This document shows, in pieces, positions 22,004 through 29,942 of a stretch of DNA of 40,014 bases. Both the position numbers and the translations under genes were made by a program. Every line of letters begins with the position of its first letter. Positions within the stretch are counted from its first letter, which is position 1. Source of the stretch: Nitrosomonas sp. (lineage in GTDB: Bacteria > Pseudomonadota > Gammaproteobacteria > Burkholderiales > Nitrosomonadaceae); the NCBI GenBank assembly GCA_008015565.1, contig SSFV01000006.1, forward strand, positions 1-40,014, given 5' to 3'. The notes under the pieces are model-generated. The model worked only from the letters and a program-made list of their open reading frames with translations, made no database searches and had not been told where the DNA came from.

Positions 22004-22598
22004 AACACTGGGTTCATTAACCACTGATAAGATTACGCAGATTCTTGAAGTGGCACTTTTGACAACGCAGGAACCTTTGCCAACCAGTGAATTAAAGAAG
22101 CTGTTTAATCATGAATTGAGTACGGCAGTGTTATCCAAGCTGTTGCATGGAATTCGTGAGAAGTGGGCTGATAGCGGTATTGAATTGATTACCGTAGCCA
22201 GTGGTTGGCGTTTCCAGACCAGACCCGATATGCAACCCTATCTGGACCGGCTGGCGCCACCGAAAGCGCCGCGCTATTCGCGCGCCGTTTTGGAGACACT
22301 TGCTATCATTGCTTATCGCCAACCGGTTACCAGAGGTGATATTGAAGAAATCCGCGGTGTCAGTGTTGCCAGCACAGTATTGAAGTCACTTTCTGCGCGT
22401 GGATGGATTGAAGCAGTAGGACACAGAAATGTAGCAGGAAAGCCTGCACTGTTTGCTACTACATCAAAATTTCTGGACGATTTAAAGTTACGTTCCCTGG
22501 AAGAATTGCCACCTCTGGAAGAAATGAAATCTTTACTTGATTCTGGGGACAACAATCAGAATTTACCATTGATAGAAACGGAAGCAAACAAGGAATAA
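21969..22598 (+). CDS. scpB: Segregation and condensation protein B
   Basis: ScpB is the accessory winged-helix partner of ScpA and SMC in chromosome segregation. The conserved AVLETLAIIAYRQPVTRGDIEEIRGV segment lies in the middle of this 209-residue protein, followed by GRKExxG-like and FATTSKFLDDL elements. The ATG at 21969 overlaps the end of scpA by 35 bases, indicating coupling. A shorter acidic tail closes the protein. The convergent suhB ends only 21 bases downstream, with no terminator visible between. Confidence 0.94.
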   Translation: MSVQSIPRSEPETLGSLTTDKITQILEVALLTTQEPLPTSELKKLFNHELSTAVLSKLLHGIREKWADSGIELITVASGWRFQTRPDMQPYLDRLAPPKAPRYSRAVLETLAIIAYRQPVTRGDIEEIRGVSVASTVLKSLSARGWIEAVGHRNVAGKPALFATTSKFLDDLKLRSLEELPPLEEMKSLLDSGDNNQNLPLIETEANKE

Positions 22599-22619
22599 GT
22601 CTCTACAAATTTGTCGATG

Positions 22620-23453
22620 CTATTTGAGAGATGTTGCAGCCCGTTCTATTTCAATCAATTGCGGTGTCAAATGCGGGGCAATCACTTGCAGCAAGTTTGC
22701 AAATATCTTGGGGTTTCCTGCCACAATATGACCGCTTTGCATATATGTTTCATTACCTTGCAAATCGCCGACCAATCCACCCGCTTCAGTAATCAATAAG
22801 CAGCCGGCGGCCATATCCCACGGTGCTAAGCCAATTTCCCAAAAACCATCGTAACGTCCCGCTGCCACGTATGCCAGATCTAAAGCTGCGGAACCCGGGC
22901 GGCGAATGCCGGCGATACGCGGCACAATATCTCTGAGCATGGCGAAGTAAGCGTCGATATGGGTCAAATCGCGGAATGGCAAGCCTGTGCCAATCAAACA
23001 ATCCTCAAATCGCGAGCGCTTACTGACACGAATGCGATGATCGTTCAAATATGCACCGCTACCCCGGCTTGCTGTAAACAAATCATTATTATTAGGATCG
23101 TAAACCACGGCATGAGTCAGCACGCCTTTATATTTAACTGCAATGGAGACCGAATATTTAGGAAAGCCATGCAGAAAATTGGTCGTCCCATCGAGCGGAT
23201 CGATAATCCATTGATAGCCAGATTTGTTTTTGTCACCGCGGCTGCCACTTTCTTCCGCCAGGATGGCATGATCAGGGTAGGCTGCAAGCAGTACCTTAAT
23301 AATGGCTTCTTCAGCCGCGCCATCCACCTCGCTGACATAATCGCTGTGTGATTTCTTCGATACATTGAGCAAGTCCAGATTGTGCGATGCGCGACTAATG
23401 ATACTGCCGGCACGGCGCGCGGCTTTTACCGCAATGGTTAACATTGGATGCAT
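22620..23453 (-). CDS. suhB: Inositol-1-monophosphatase family protein SuhB
   Basis: SuhB hydrolyses inositol phosphates and in E. coli also joins the rRNA antitermination complex. The N terminus [14 protein letters not shown] closely matches E. coli SuhB and fixes the start. Metal-binding motifs are ILAEESG (Glu67 and Glu68 region), [17 protein letters not shown] (Asp85, Asp88 region) and PWDMAAG (Asp213). Its 277 residues are normal for the family. It stands alone on the minus strand. Confidence 0.94.
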   Translation of the reverse strand: MHPMLTIAVKAARRAGSIISRASHNLDLLNVSKKSHSDYVSEVDGAAEEAIIKVLLAAYPDHAILAEESGSRGDKNKSGYQWIIDPLDGTTNFLHGFPKYSVSIAVKYKGVLTHAVVYDPNNNDLFTASRGSGAYLNDHRIRVSKRSRFEDCLIGTGLPFRDLTHIDAYFAMLRDIVPRIAGIRRPGSAALDLAYVAAGRYDGFWEIGLAPWDMAAGCLLITEAGGLVGDLQGNETYMQSGHIVAGNPKIFANLLQVIAPHLTPQLIEIERAATSLK

Positions 23454-23758
23454 GGGTTATTGACTCTAATTCAAGAAAAGCGCGATTTTAATATGAATCA
23501 ATGCCACATGCTTGATTTTGTGCTTCTGAAATGATTTGTAACTTTTAGCAAATTGTTAAGCATCCATATGCCATATGTAAGGTTTTAGTATGTAGTCATG
23601 TCGCTGAGCAGCTGGCAAGATGCCGGAATGAAGACAAAAAAACACCTCACTAAAAAGTGAGGTGTAAAGGCTTCGTACGCACACTCTTCCGCTACGAACT
23701 GAAAGAAAAACTTAATCTTATATGTAATCTAATTCAAATTTTTCGAGTGCTTAGATTA
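23454..23758. other. Intergenic region between suhB and the outer-membrane protein gene
   Basis: No gene was seen in these 305 bases. They carry the terminator at 23633-23665 for the minus-strand gene to the right and must hold the suhB promoter, for which I see no convincing -35/-10 pair. Confidence 0.5.
23633..23665 (-). terminator. Rho-independent terminator of the outer-membrane protein gene
   Basis: ACACCTCACT (23642-23651) and AGTGAGGTGT (23656-23665) form a perfect ten-base stem with an AAAA loop. Read on the minus strand it is followed by a run of seven T, so it terminates the gene ending at 23759. Confidence 0.9.
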
Positions 23759-24694
23759 CTAGAAACCTATACCGATATAACCACCTGCTGTCATACCGCT
23801 AAATTTCGAACCATCCAGAGAGCCAGCAGTTAGCTGATAACGGGCATCCACACCGATGAAGAAATCTTTCCAAATGTTATATTCGAAACCACCTGCAAAC
23901 ATAATTCCAGGATCAAGTACCGTAATGGATTCAGATGGCGGACTAATGACATGGATTGCAAGGCCTGCAGGAATAATCCAAGGTCTTATCTTGTATTCCG
24001 CAAAATGGTTAAATTTGATTTTCGGAGCTGCGGACAATGTAAATTGACTCACTGTAACCCCACGAGGATTCAATGCGCCGCCTGCCAATTGGGTTGGTTC
24101 GTTAGCCAACGCACTGCCAGGAACACCATGCGCGAATTGTTTGTATTCGAACATCAATTCTGCATCGATCTCAGTTTTAGGTATAAGGCCCCATGTATCC
24201 TTGGTCAACTGAAAATCGAATCCGGCACCCACATACCAGGCATCCCGGTCTGCACGTTCCTGTGCTCCAACCGGTGCAACACGGCTTTCGATTGATACAC
24301 CATTACGTGTTTGATCACTGCGGGCATAACCACCGCGGAAAAATAACATGGTTCTTTTATCGCTCATACCACTAAAAGCTGTGCTGCTTGTATCGATTTC
24401 CTTTCTTTGATTTTGTTCAACCCGTTGAGTGGTTTCTTGGATTTGCTCGACTTTCCGCGTTGTCTGAGTCGATGTTTCCTGAATTTGATCTACTTTTCTT
24501 GTGGTTTGTGCGGAATCAGATTTGATTCTCTGCAATTCACTTTGAATTTCTTGTAGTGCCCTTTCCAATTGTTTAATGCGCTGATTTGCATCATTCGCAT
24601 AAACTTGTGCCGGCGCAACAGCGGTTGTGAGAATTAAAGACGTACCTAAAATAAAATTAAAGGCTGATTTCTGATTCCGCGGAAAAACTTTCAT
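23759..24694 (-). CDS. Outer-membrane beta-barrel protein with coiled-coil stalk
   Basis: This 311-residue protein has a long signal peptide (cleavage probably after residue 33, AQVYA). A coiled coil of about 65 residues (35-98) contains two near-identical turns reading QTTRK-V-QIQET, rich in Gln, Thr and Arg. The C-terminal part is an eight-strand-like barrel (from FFRGGYARS near residue 117) ending in GGYIGIGF, with the terminal Phe needed for outer-membrane insertion. It resembles small OmpA/OmpW-like barrels; ligand and role are unknown. The coiled coil probably trimerises or spans the periplasm. An FNR-type site sits about 100 bases upstream, so oxygen or redox control is likely. Confidence 0.8.
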   Translation of the reverse strand: MKVFPRNQKSAFNFILGTSLILTTAVAPAQVYANDANQRIKQLERALQEIQSELQRIKSDSAQTTRKVDQIQETSTQTTRKVEQIQETTQRVEQNQRKEIDTSSTAFSGMSDKRTMLFFRGGYARSDQTRNGVSIESRVAPVGAQERADRDAWYVGAGFDFQLTKDTWGLIPKTEIDAELMFEYKQFAHGVPGSALANEPTQLAGGALNPRGVTVSQFTLSAAPKIKFNHFAEYKIRPWIIPAGLAIHVISPPSESITVLDPGIMFAGGFEYNIWKDFFIGVDARYQLTAGSLDGSKFSGMTAGGYIGIGF

Positions 24695-24757
24695 ATAATA
24701 GTCTCCTTATATTCGTTTATTTTTATACTTTTCTCATACCGATACTTAATCTGTGGA

Positions 24758-24799
24758 AGCATAGAAAAAAAATTGTATTTAAATCTTGATCTGTATCAA
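24758..24799 (-). promoter_or_regulatory. FNR/ANR-type box and -10 of the outer-membrane protein gene
   Basis: TTGATCTGTATCAA at 24786-24799 is a perfect TTGAT-N4-ATCAA site. On the minus strand TATGCT (24763-24758) lies with its centre 32 bases from the centre of the box. That is the spacing of a class II FNR-dependent promoter (site at -41.5). The start point would be near 24751, giving a leader of about 56 bases. The divergent aat gene has no comparable -10 at the matching distance. Confidence 0.75.
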
Positions 24800-24835
24800 G
24801 TTAATATCAATTAAGTATTCTTTTTCTAATTTTTT

Positions 24836-25534
24836 ATGGCCGTGAGTGCTCATTTCCGTACATCTTTTCCACCTGTGGAGCAGGCGCTCAGTGAACCTAA
24901 CGGGCTATTAGCTGCTGGGGGAGATCTCTCACCGCAGCGGTTGCTCGAGGCATACAGTAAAGGGATTTTTCCTTGGTTTAACGAAGATGATCCTATTTTG
25001 TGGTGGAGTCCTGATCCACGGATGGTGCTTTTTCCGCACGAGTTGAAAATTTCTCGTTCATTACGCAAAACGCTTAAGAAAAGACACTACCAAATTCGCA
25101 GTGATTACAACTTTATCCAAGTGATGCATGCCTGTGCATCACCCCGTAAGGATCATGCCGGAACTTGGATACATCCGGAAATGATCGCGGCTTATACGGC
25201 ATTGCATGAAATGGGATTAGCGCATTCGGTAGAGACTTGGATTGATGGCAACCTTGTAGGAGGGCTTTATGGTGTAGCGCTAGGCAAAATGTTTTTTGGT
25301 GAATCCATGTTTTCATACGTAACCGATGCGTCGAAAATAGCCTTCGTACATTTAGTAAAGCAATTACAATACTGGAACTTTGGCTTGATTGATTGTCAGG
25401 TTAAAACCGGTCATCTGGCATCTTTGGGTGCACGGGAAATTCCGCGGGCAGAATTCAGTCAAACATTAAGTACCCTCATTACACCGTTGGAATGTGGCGG
25501 AAAATGGAATCTTGATCGTGTTTTAATCGAATAG
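24836..25534 (+). CDS. aat: Leucyl/phenylalanyl-tRNA-protein transferase
   Basis: Aat adds Leu or Phe to proteins starting with Lys or Arg, making them substrates for ClpS-ClpAP. The 232-residue protein shows the family motifs [25 protein letters not shown] (residues 23-47) and [10 protein letters not shown], then the acceptor-domain segment [19 protein letters not shown]. The ATG at 24836 lies in a T-rich stretch without a clear ribosome-binding sequence. The bpt gene follows after 12 bases. Confidence 0.95.
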   Translation: MAVSAHFRTSFPPVEQALSEPNGLLAAGGDLSPQRLLEAYSKGIFPWFNEDDPILWWSPDPRMVLFPHELKISRSLRKTLKKRHYQIRSDYNFIQVMHACASPRKDHAGTWIHPEMIAAYTALHEMGLAHSVETWIDGNLVGGLYGVALGKMFFGESMFSYVTDASKIAFVHLVKQLQYWNFGLIDCQVKTGHLASLGAREIPRAEFSQTLSTLITPLECGGKWNLDRVLIE

Positions 25535-25546
25535 CGCGCAATACCT

Positions 25547-26248
25547 ATGCTTAAATTCCATACTACTAATCCCTACACGTGCAGTTATTTGCCCGGCAAA
25601 CTCGCGTGCTCGGAAGTGGTCACGCCTGATTATCCAATTGATGCAAATACCTATGAGAAGCTCATACAAGCAGGTTTCCGCCGTAGCGGTTATTATACAT
25701 ACCGTCCTAATTGCGCCCATTGCCAGGCTTGTGTATCCGTTCGTATCGATGTGAAAGCCTTTAAGCCCAGACGTATACAACGCCGCGTCTGGAAACAACA
25801 CAATCTTACTGCCACGTTGCATGAACTCCACTATAAACCGCAACATTATGCGTTGTATCAGCAATATCAGACGCAGCGGCATGCAGGGGGAGGAATGGAT
25901 AACGATTGTCTTGAGCAGTATCAGAACTTTTTATTACAAAGTCATGTAAATTCCAGACTGGTTGAATTTCATGAAGGTGAAACATTGCGGATGGTCAGTA
26001 TCGTCGATGTGCTACCGGATGGGCTTTCATCCGTTTATACTTTTTATGATGCCAGTGTTGTCCATGCAAGTTTTGGTACCTATAGCATTTTGTGGCAAGT
26101 TGAACAATGCAAGATTCATAATTTGGCTTATCTTTATCTGGGTTATTGGATTAAAGAAAATCGCAAGATGCGTTATAAAGTCAATTTTCACCCTTTAGAA
26201 GTTTTAGCCGATGGCAGGTGGATGCCACTGGAGAAATATGTGCGTTAA
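25547..26248 (+). CDS. bpt: Aspartate/glutamate leucyltransferase
   Basis: Bpt adds Leu to proteins starting with Asp or Glu, the second bacterial N-degron transferase. Conserved features in the 233 residues are the N-terminal CSYLPG and the [27 protein letters not shown] segment (near residues 42-69). Further on are [11 protein letters not shown] and, late in the protein, [17 protein letters not shown]. It directly follows aat, so the two transferases are made together. Confidence 0.94.
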   Translation: MLKFHTTNPYTCSYLPGKLACSEVVTPDYPIDANTYEKLIQAGFRRSGYYTYRPNCAHCQACVSVRIDVKAFKPRRIQRRVWKQHNLTATLHELHYKPQHYALYQQYQTQRHAGGGMDNDCLEQYQNFLLQSHVNSRLVEFHEGETLRMVSIVDVLPDGLSSVYTFYDASVVHASFGTYSILWQVEQCKIHNLAYLYLGYWIKENRKMRYKVNFHPLEVLADGRWMPLEKYVR

Positions 26249-26312
26249 AATGAATTTCTGCAAAATTCGGCCAACCTCATGCAAATAAAGTCTTATCAGG
26301 ATAAAATTCCGC

Positions 26313-27347
26313 ATGCTTTATACACTTCTTCGCCCGCTGCTTTTTAAGATTGATCCTGAAGTGGCGCATGGCATGACATTGAATGCCATGGAACGGCTAA
26401 ACAAAATGAGATTATTGAGAAATACCCAGGTAGTGTGTCAACCCCGCACTGTAATGGGATTAAATTTTCCCAATCCGGTCGGACTTGCCGCTGGCTTGGA
26501 CAAAAATGCTGAGCACTTGGATGCGCTTGCCAGGCTGGGATTTGGCTTTCTTGAAGCTGGAACTGTAACACCACGGCCCCAGCCGGGTAATCCGGCACCG
26601 CGCATTTTCCGCATACCAGAAGCAGAAGCCATCATCAATCGGATGGGTTTTAATAATCAAGGTGTAGATCAATTGATAGAAAATATCAAATGCTCGGATT
26701 ATCGCGGTGTGTTGGGAATTAATATTGGCAAAAACTTCGATACGCCGATCGATAAGGCAGTGGATGATTATCAGACCGGATTTCAGAAGGTATATCGCTA
26801 TGCGAGTTATGTCACTGTGAATATTTCCTCACCTAATACGCAAAATTTACGGCAATTACAAGACGCTGAAGCATTGGATCATTTGTTAGGCCAATTAAAA
26901 AGCCAGCAAGATCGATTAGCTCAAGAGCATGGTAAATACGTTCCCATCGCCGTTAAAATCGCTCCCGACCTTGAACCAGCGCAAGTTGAATCAATTGCTT
27001 CAACTTTGTTGAAGCATCGCATGGATGGTGTAATTGCAACGAATACCACGATTTCAAGAAACAGTGTGGATCACTTGCCGGTTGCGCATCAACAAGGCGG
27101 GCTCAGCGGTGCGCCATTAACTCAGCGGGCTACAAGGATTGTTTATCAACTCCACAGTTTGCTGCAGAATGCCATTCCCATCATTGGTGTCGGCGGCATT
27201 ATGTCAGCAAACGATGCACAAGATAAAATGGAAGCGGGAGCCAATCTGATTCAGTTATATACCGGGCTGATTTACCATGGTCCGGGATTAGTGAAGGAAA
27301 TTGTGCGGGCCGTGTGTGCGCAGCCATCTCAATTGAGAAGCGCTTAG
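26313..27347 (+). CDS. pyrD: Dihydroorotate dehydrogenase (quinone), class 2
   Basis: PyrD oxidises dihydroorotate to orotate in pyrimidine synthesis and passes electrons to the quinone pool at the inner membrane. The N-terminal helix [20 protein letters not shown] is the membrane-docking and quinone-entry part typical of class 2. Motifs include [20 protein letters not shown], the catalytic-serine segment [12 protein letters not shown] and [11 protein letters not shown]. Length 344 is normal. rnfB follows one base after the stop. Confidence 0.96.
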   Translation: MLYTLLRPLLFKIDPEVAHGMTLNAMERLNKMRLLRNTQVVCQPRTVMGLNFPNPVGLAAGLDKNAEHLDALARLGFGFLEAGTVTPRPQPGNPAPRIFRIPEAEAIINRMGFNNQGVDQLIENIKCSDYRGVLGINIGKNFDTPIDKAVDDYQTGFQKVYRYASYVTVNISSPNTQNLRQLQDAEALDHLLGQLKSQQDRLAQEHGKYVPIAVKIAPDLEPAQVESIASTLLKHRMDGVIATNTTISRNSVDHLPVAHQQGGLSGAPLTQRATRIVYQLHSLLQNAIPIIGVGGIMSANDAQDKMEAGANLIQLYTGLIYHGPGLVKEIVRAVCAQPSQLRSA

Positions 27348-27348
27348 C

Positions 27349-28008
27349 ATGGATCAACAGCTAGTCGAACTCGTCGAGCAAATAGATGCGATTTTGCCGC
27401 AAACGCAATGTAAGAAATGCGGATTTCCTGCTTGCCGTCCTTATGCAGAAGCCATCGCAGAAGGGCGTGCTGATATCAATCAATGCCCTCCAGGTGATTG
27501 GGAAGGTATTCTTAAGCTAGCAAATTTACTGGGTGTTCAACCCAAACCGCTGAATACCTATCATGGGATTCCCAAACCCCAAGCAGTCGCTAGTATTGAC
27601 GAGAATTTGTGTATTGGATGCACATTTTGCATTCAAGCATGCCCGGTCGATGCCATCGCCGGAGCTGCCAAGCAGATGCATACTGTTATCTCGGCTGAAT
27701 GCACAGGTTGTGAATTATGCATTTCGCCTTGTCCGATGGATTGTATTAGCATGGTGCCCGTTAAGAATAAAACCGATGCTGTGTCGAGAAAGCAAGCAGC
27801 TGATCACGCTCGCGCACGATATCAATTCAAATTGCAACGGCTTAAGCGGGAAAAACCGGGAACCCAAGTAGCCATTTCGCACCAAAACGCAGCATCAACT
27901 GAAATTACTCATATATCTGCCGAAGAGCGCAAGAAAGCGATTGTTCAGGCGGCGATTAAACGTGCAACAACGATCCGAAACCAAGCAAGCGACAATATTA
28001 AGTATTAA
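27349..28008 (+). CDS. rsxB: RnfB/RsxB-like ferredoxin without the rest of the complex
   Basis: RnfB is the iron-sulfur subunit of the Rnf/Rsx electron-transport complex. This 219-residue protein has an N-terminal Fe4S4 domain with Cys21, 24, 29 and 46. Two ferredoxin motifs follow (Cys88, 91, 94, 98 and Cys118, 121, 124, 128), and then a basic helical tail. The N-terminal membrane helix of RnfB is missing and no other rnf gene is in view. It may act as a stand-alone soluble ferredoxin for the neighbouring iron-sulfur enzymes (Nth follows six bases later) or redox sensing; this is inference. Confidence 0.85.
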   Translation: MDQQLVELVEQIDAILPQTQCKKCGFPACRPYAEAIAEGRADINQCPPGDWEGILKLANLLGVQPKPLNTYHGIPKPQAVASIDENLCIGCTFCIQACPVDAIAGAAKQMHTVISAECTGCELCISPCPMDCISMVPVKNKTDAVSRKQAADHARARYQFKLQRLKREKPGTQVAISHQNAASTEITHISAEERKKAIVQAAIKRATTIRNQASDNIKY

Positions 28009-28014
28009 TACTGC

Positions 28015-28647
28015 ATGAATTCTGTTAAGCGTTATGAAATTTTTGCTTGTTTGAAATCAACAAACCCGCATCCTACTACCGAATTGGAATACCATTCAGC
28101 TTTTGAATTGTTGATTGCCGTCATTCTCTCTGCACAAGCTACCGATAAAAGCGTTAATCTGGCAACACGGGGGCTGTTTTCTCATGCCAATACTGCAGAA
28201 AAAATTCTTGCTCTGGGCGAGGCAGGCTTGATTGAACACATTAAACGTATTGGGCTTTATAAAACAAAGGCTAAAAATATTCTGGCAACCTGTCAATTAT
28301 TAATCAGGGACTATCAGGGTGATGTGCCGCGCACACGAGAGCAATTGGAAAAATTGCCCGGGGTCGGGCGCAAAACAGCAAATGTAATATTGAACACAGC
28401 ATTTGGAGAACCTACCATTGCAGTAGACACTCATATTTTCAGGGTTGCCAATCGCACGGGCATTGCACCGGGAAAAAATGTTCTGGAAGTCGAGCTAAAA
28501 CTACTTAGGGCGGTACCTAAGGAATTTCGCCAGGATGCGCACCATTGGCTGATTCTGCATGGGCGATACGTATGTAAAGCGAGGAAGCCTGAGTGCGCGG
28601 TATGCCAAATCAATCACTTGTGTGAATATCGAAACAAAAATATCTGA
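28015..28647 (+). CDS. nth: Endonuclease III
   Basis: Nth removes oxidised pyrimidines from DNA and cuts the resulting site. In this 210-residue protein the helix-hairpin-helix motif LPGVGRKTANVIL carries the catalytic Lys120 and is followed by Asp138. The Fe4S4 cluster ligands are Cys187, 194, 197 and 203, with spacing C-x6-C-x2-C-x5-C. These residue numbers are the same as in E. coli Nth. It lies between the ferredoxin gene and a DUF1841 gene. Confidence 0.97.
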   Translation: MNSVKRYEIFACLKSTNPHPTTELEYHSAFELLIAVILSAQATDKSVNLATRGLFSHANTAEKILALGEAGLIEHIKRIGLYKTKAKNILATCQLLIRDYQGDVPRTREQLEKLPGVGRKTANVILNTAFGEPTIAVDTHIFRVANRTGIAPGKNVLEVELKLLRAVPKEFRQDAHHWLILHGRYVCKARKPECAVCQINHLCEYRNKNI

Positions 28648-28649
28648 TC

Positions 28650-29102
28650 ATGTTTAAACCATCCCGGGAACAAGCGCGGCAATTATTTTTTCAAACCTGG
28701 CGCAAATATCGCCATCATGAAGTATTGTCCGGTATTGAAACAATTGCTCTAGAGGTGATATTGCAACACCACGAATACCATAGTGTTCTCGAAAATGCGG
28801 AGAGCTATCTGGATAAGGATTATCTCCCCGAGATGGGCGATATTAATCCCTTTTTACATATGAGTATGCACGTGGCGATCAAAGAACAATTATCGATCGA
28901 TCAACCGGCAGGTATATGTGAGCGCTTCTCACGCTTACAAAAGCATTTGGCGGATGAACATGAGGCAGCACACCATGTGATGGAATGCCTCGCAGAAATG
29001 ATATGGCAAGCCCAACGCAATCAAACTTCTCCAGATGCTAGCATTTATTTTGATTGCTTGGATAAGCAATTAGGTTTCCGAGATAAAACTAAAACGGGAT
29101 AA
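28650..29102 (+). CDS. DUF1841 family protein
   Basis: This 150-residue soluble protein matches the DUF1841 family by its N terminus (FKPSREQARQLFFQTWRKY) and the INPFLHMSMHVAIKEQLSIDQP segment. It is rich in His, with HHEYH and HEAAHH, which could bind metal. Its function is unknown. It starts two bases after nth and is probably the last gene of the aat-to-DUF1841 run. Its 3' end overlaps the U-run of the opposite-strand terminator at 29083-29128. Confidence 0.85.
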   Translation: MFKPSREQARQLFFQTWRKYRHHEVLSGIETIALEVILQHHEYHSVLENAESYLDKDYLPEMGDINPFLHMSMHVAIKEQLSIDQPAGICERFSRLQKHLADEHEAAHHVMECLAEMIWQAQRNQTSPDASIYFDCLDKQLGFRDKTKTG

Positions 29103-29128
29103 ACCCAGCATTAGCTGCGATCATCCCG
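29083..29128 (-). terminator. Terminator of the cytochrome pair (minus strand)
   Basis: CGGGAT (29095-29100) pairs with ATCCCG (29123-29128), and CAGC-ATTA-GCTG (29106-29117) forms an inner hairpin. On the minus strand a TTTTAGTTTTAT tract follows, inside the 3' end of the DUF1841 gene. Confidence 0.65.
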
Positions 29129-29156
29129 CTGTTGTCTCTTGGATAAAATCCGAATT

Positions 29157-29486
29157 TTATTTATTTGAATTCAGGCTACCGGCCTGGCTTGAATAGTAAA
29201 AAGCTAAGTTTTCAATATCTGCCGCGCTCAAGTTAGCGACCATACCAGCCATGACTGGATCATTCCGAGTACCAGATTTGTAATCTTTGAGGGCTTTGAC
29301 CAAATAAGTTCTATATTGTCCGCCAATTTTAGGAAAAGTAGGTGCAGGGCTATTGCCATCAACACCGTGACATGAGGCGCAGACTTCAGCTGCTTTGGCT
29401 TTACCTGCTTCAATATCGGCAGCCATTACTTGCCCAGAAAGTATCAAGGCTGCACCGCTTAATGCGGCTATAACATAATTCTTCAT
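29157..29486 (-). CDS. Class I cytochrome c (c553-like), second of a pair
   Basis: This 109-residue periplasmic mono-heme cytochrome has a signal peptide (cleaved about residue 22, QVMA) and the heme motif CASCH at residues 36-40. The sixth ligand is probably the Met in NDPVMAGM. Its 3' half ([19 protein letters not shown], then [13 protein letters not shown]) is clearly related to the gene upstream, so the pair arose by tandem duplication. It lies 23 bases after that gene. It could carry electrons to a terminal oxidase or other periplasmic enzyme. Confidence 0.9.
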   Translation of the reverse strand: MKNYVIAALSGAALILSGQVMAADIEAGKAKAAEVCASCHGVDGNSPAPTFPKIGGQYRTYLVKALKDYKSGTRNDPVMAGMVANLSAADIENLAFYYSSQAGSLNSNK

Positions 29487-29509
29487 GATTCGTTCCTTGC
29501 GTGATTAAC

Positions 29510-29836
29510 TTAATTTTTTGAATAATAAGCAGCAAAATCTTCTATATCTTGTTGGGATAACGTTTTAGCCAGACCTGTCATGGTTGGATGGCTGCGCGTG
29601 CCATTTTTGTATCCTTCTAGCGCCTTAATAATGTACTCTGCATGTTGTCCACCCAGTTTTGGAACATGATATGCACTAGGAAAAGCCGTTTTGTACCCAG
29701 GAATTCCGTGACAACCTTCACACATTGAAAGTTTTTCTTTCGCTGCTGCAGCATCTCCGGCTGCTTGAGCTACACCTGCTATTGCCAAAAACATACTCAT
29801 GGCAAGTAATAAATTCATCATCAATTTTTGTTTCAT
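29510..29836 (-). CDS. Class I cytochrome c (c553-like), first of a pair
   Basis: This 108-residue mono-heme cytochrome c has a signal peptide (to about residue 25, VAQA) and heme motif CEGCH at residues 39-43. The likely Met ligand is in SHPTMTGL. The start at 29836 is chosen over an in-frame ATG at 29890 because AGGAGGAGG (29842-29850) sits in front of it and the signal peptide begins properly. The gene leads a two-cytochrome operon. The family has single CxxCH and YYxxN-type C-terminal helices like cytochrome c4/c553 domains. Confidence 0.92.
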   Translation of the reverse strand: MKQKLMMNLLLAMSMFLAIAGVAQAAGDAAAAKEKLSMCEGCHGIPGYKTAFPSAYHVPKLGGQHAEYIIKALEGYKNGTRSHPTMTGLAKTLSQQDIEDFAAYYSKN

Positions 29837-29861
29837 GTAAACCTCCTCCTCTAAAAGTCGA

Positions 29862-29890
29862 ACTTTAAACGATGTGCCCGATTTGGTCAA
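29862..29890 (-). promoter_or_regulatory. Probable promoter of the cytochrome pair
   Basis: On the minus strand TTGACC (29890-29885) and TAAAGT (29867-29862) are 17 bases apart. The start would be near 29855, about 20 bases before the ATG, leaving just room for the AGGAGGAGG ribosome-binding sequence. Confidence 0.6.
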
Positions 29891-29942
29891 TGTATAAGTG
29901 CAAGCATGTCCATGTTGTTTATAGGGAAATCTGCCTTAAGTA

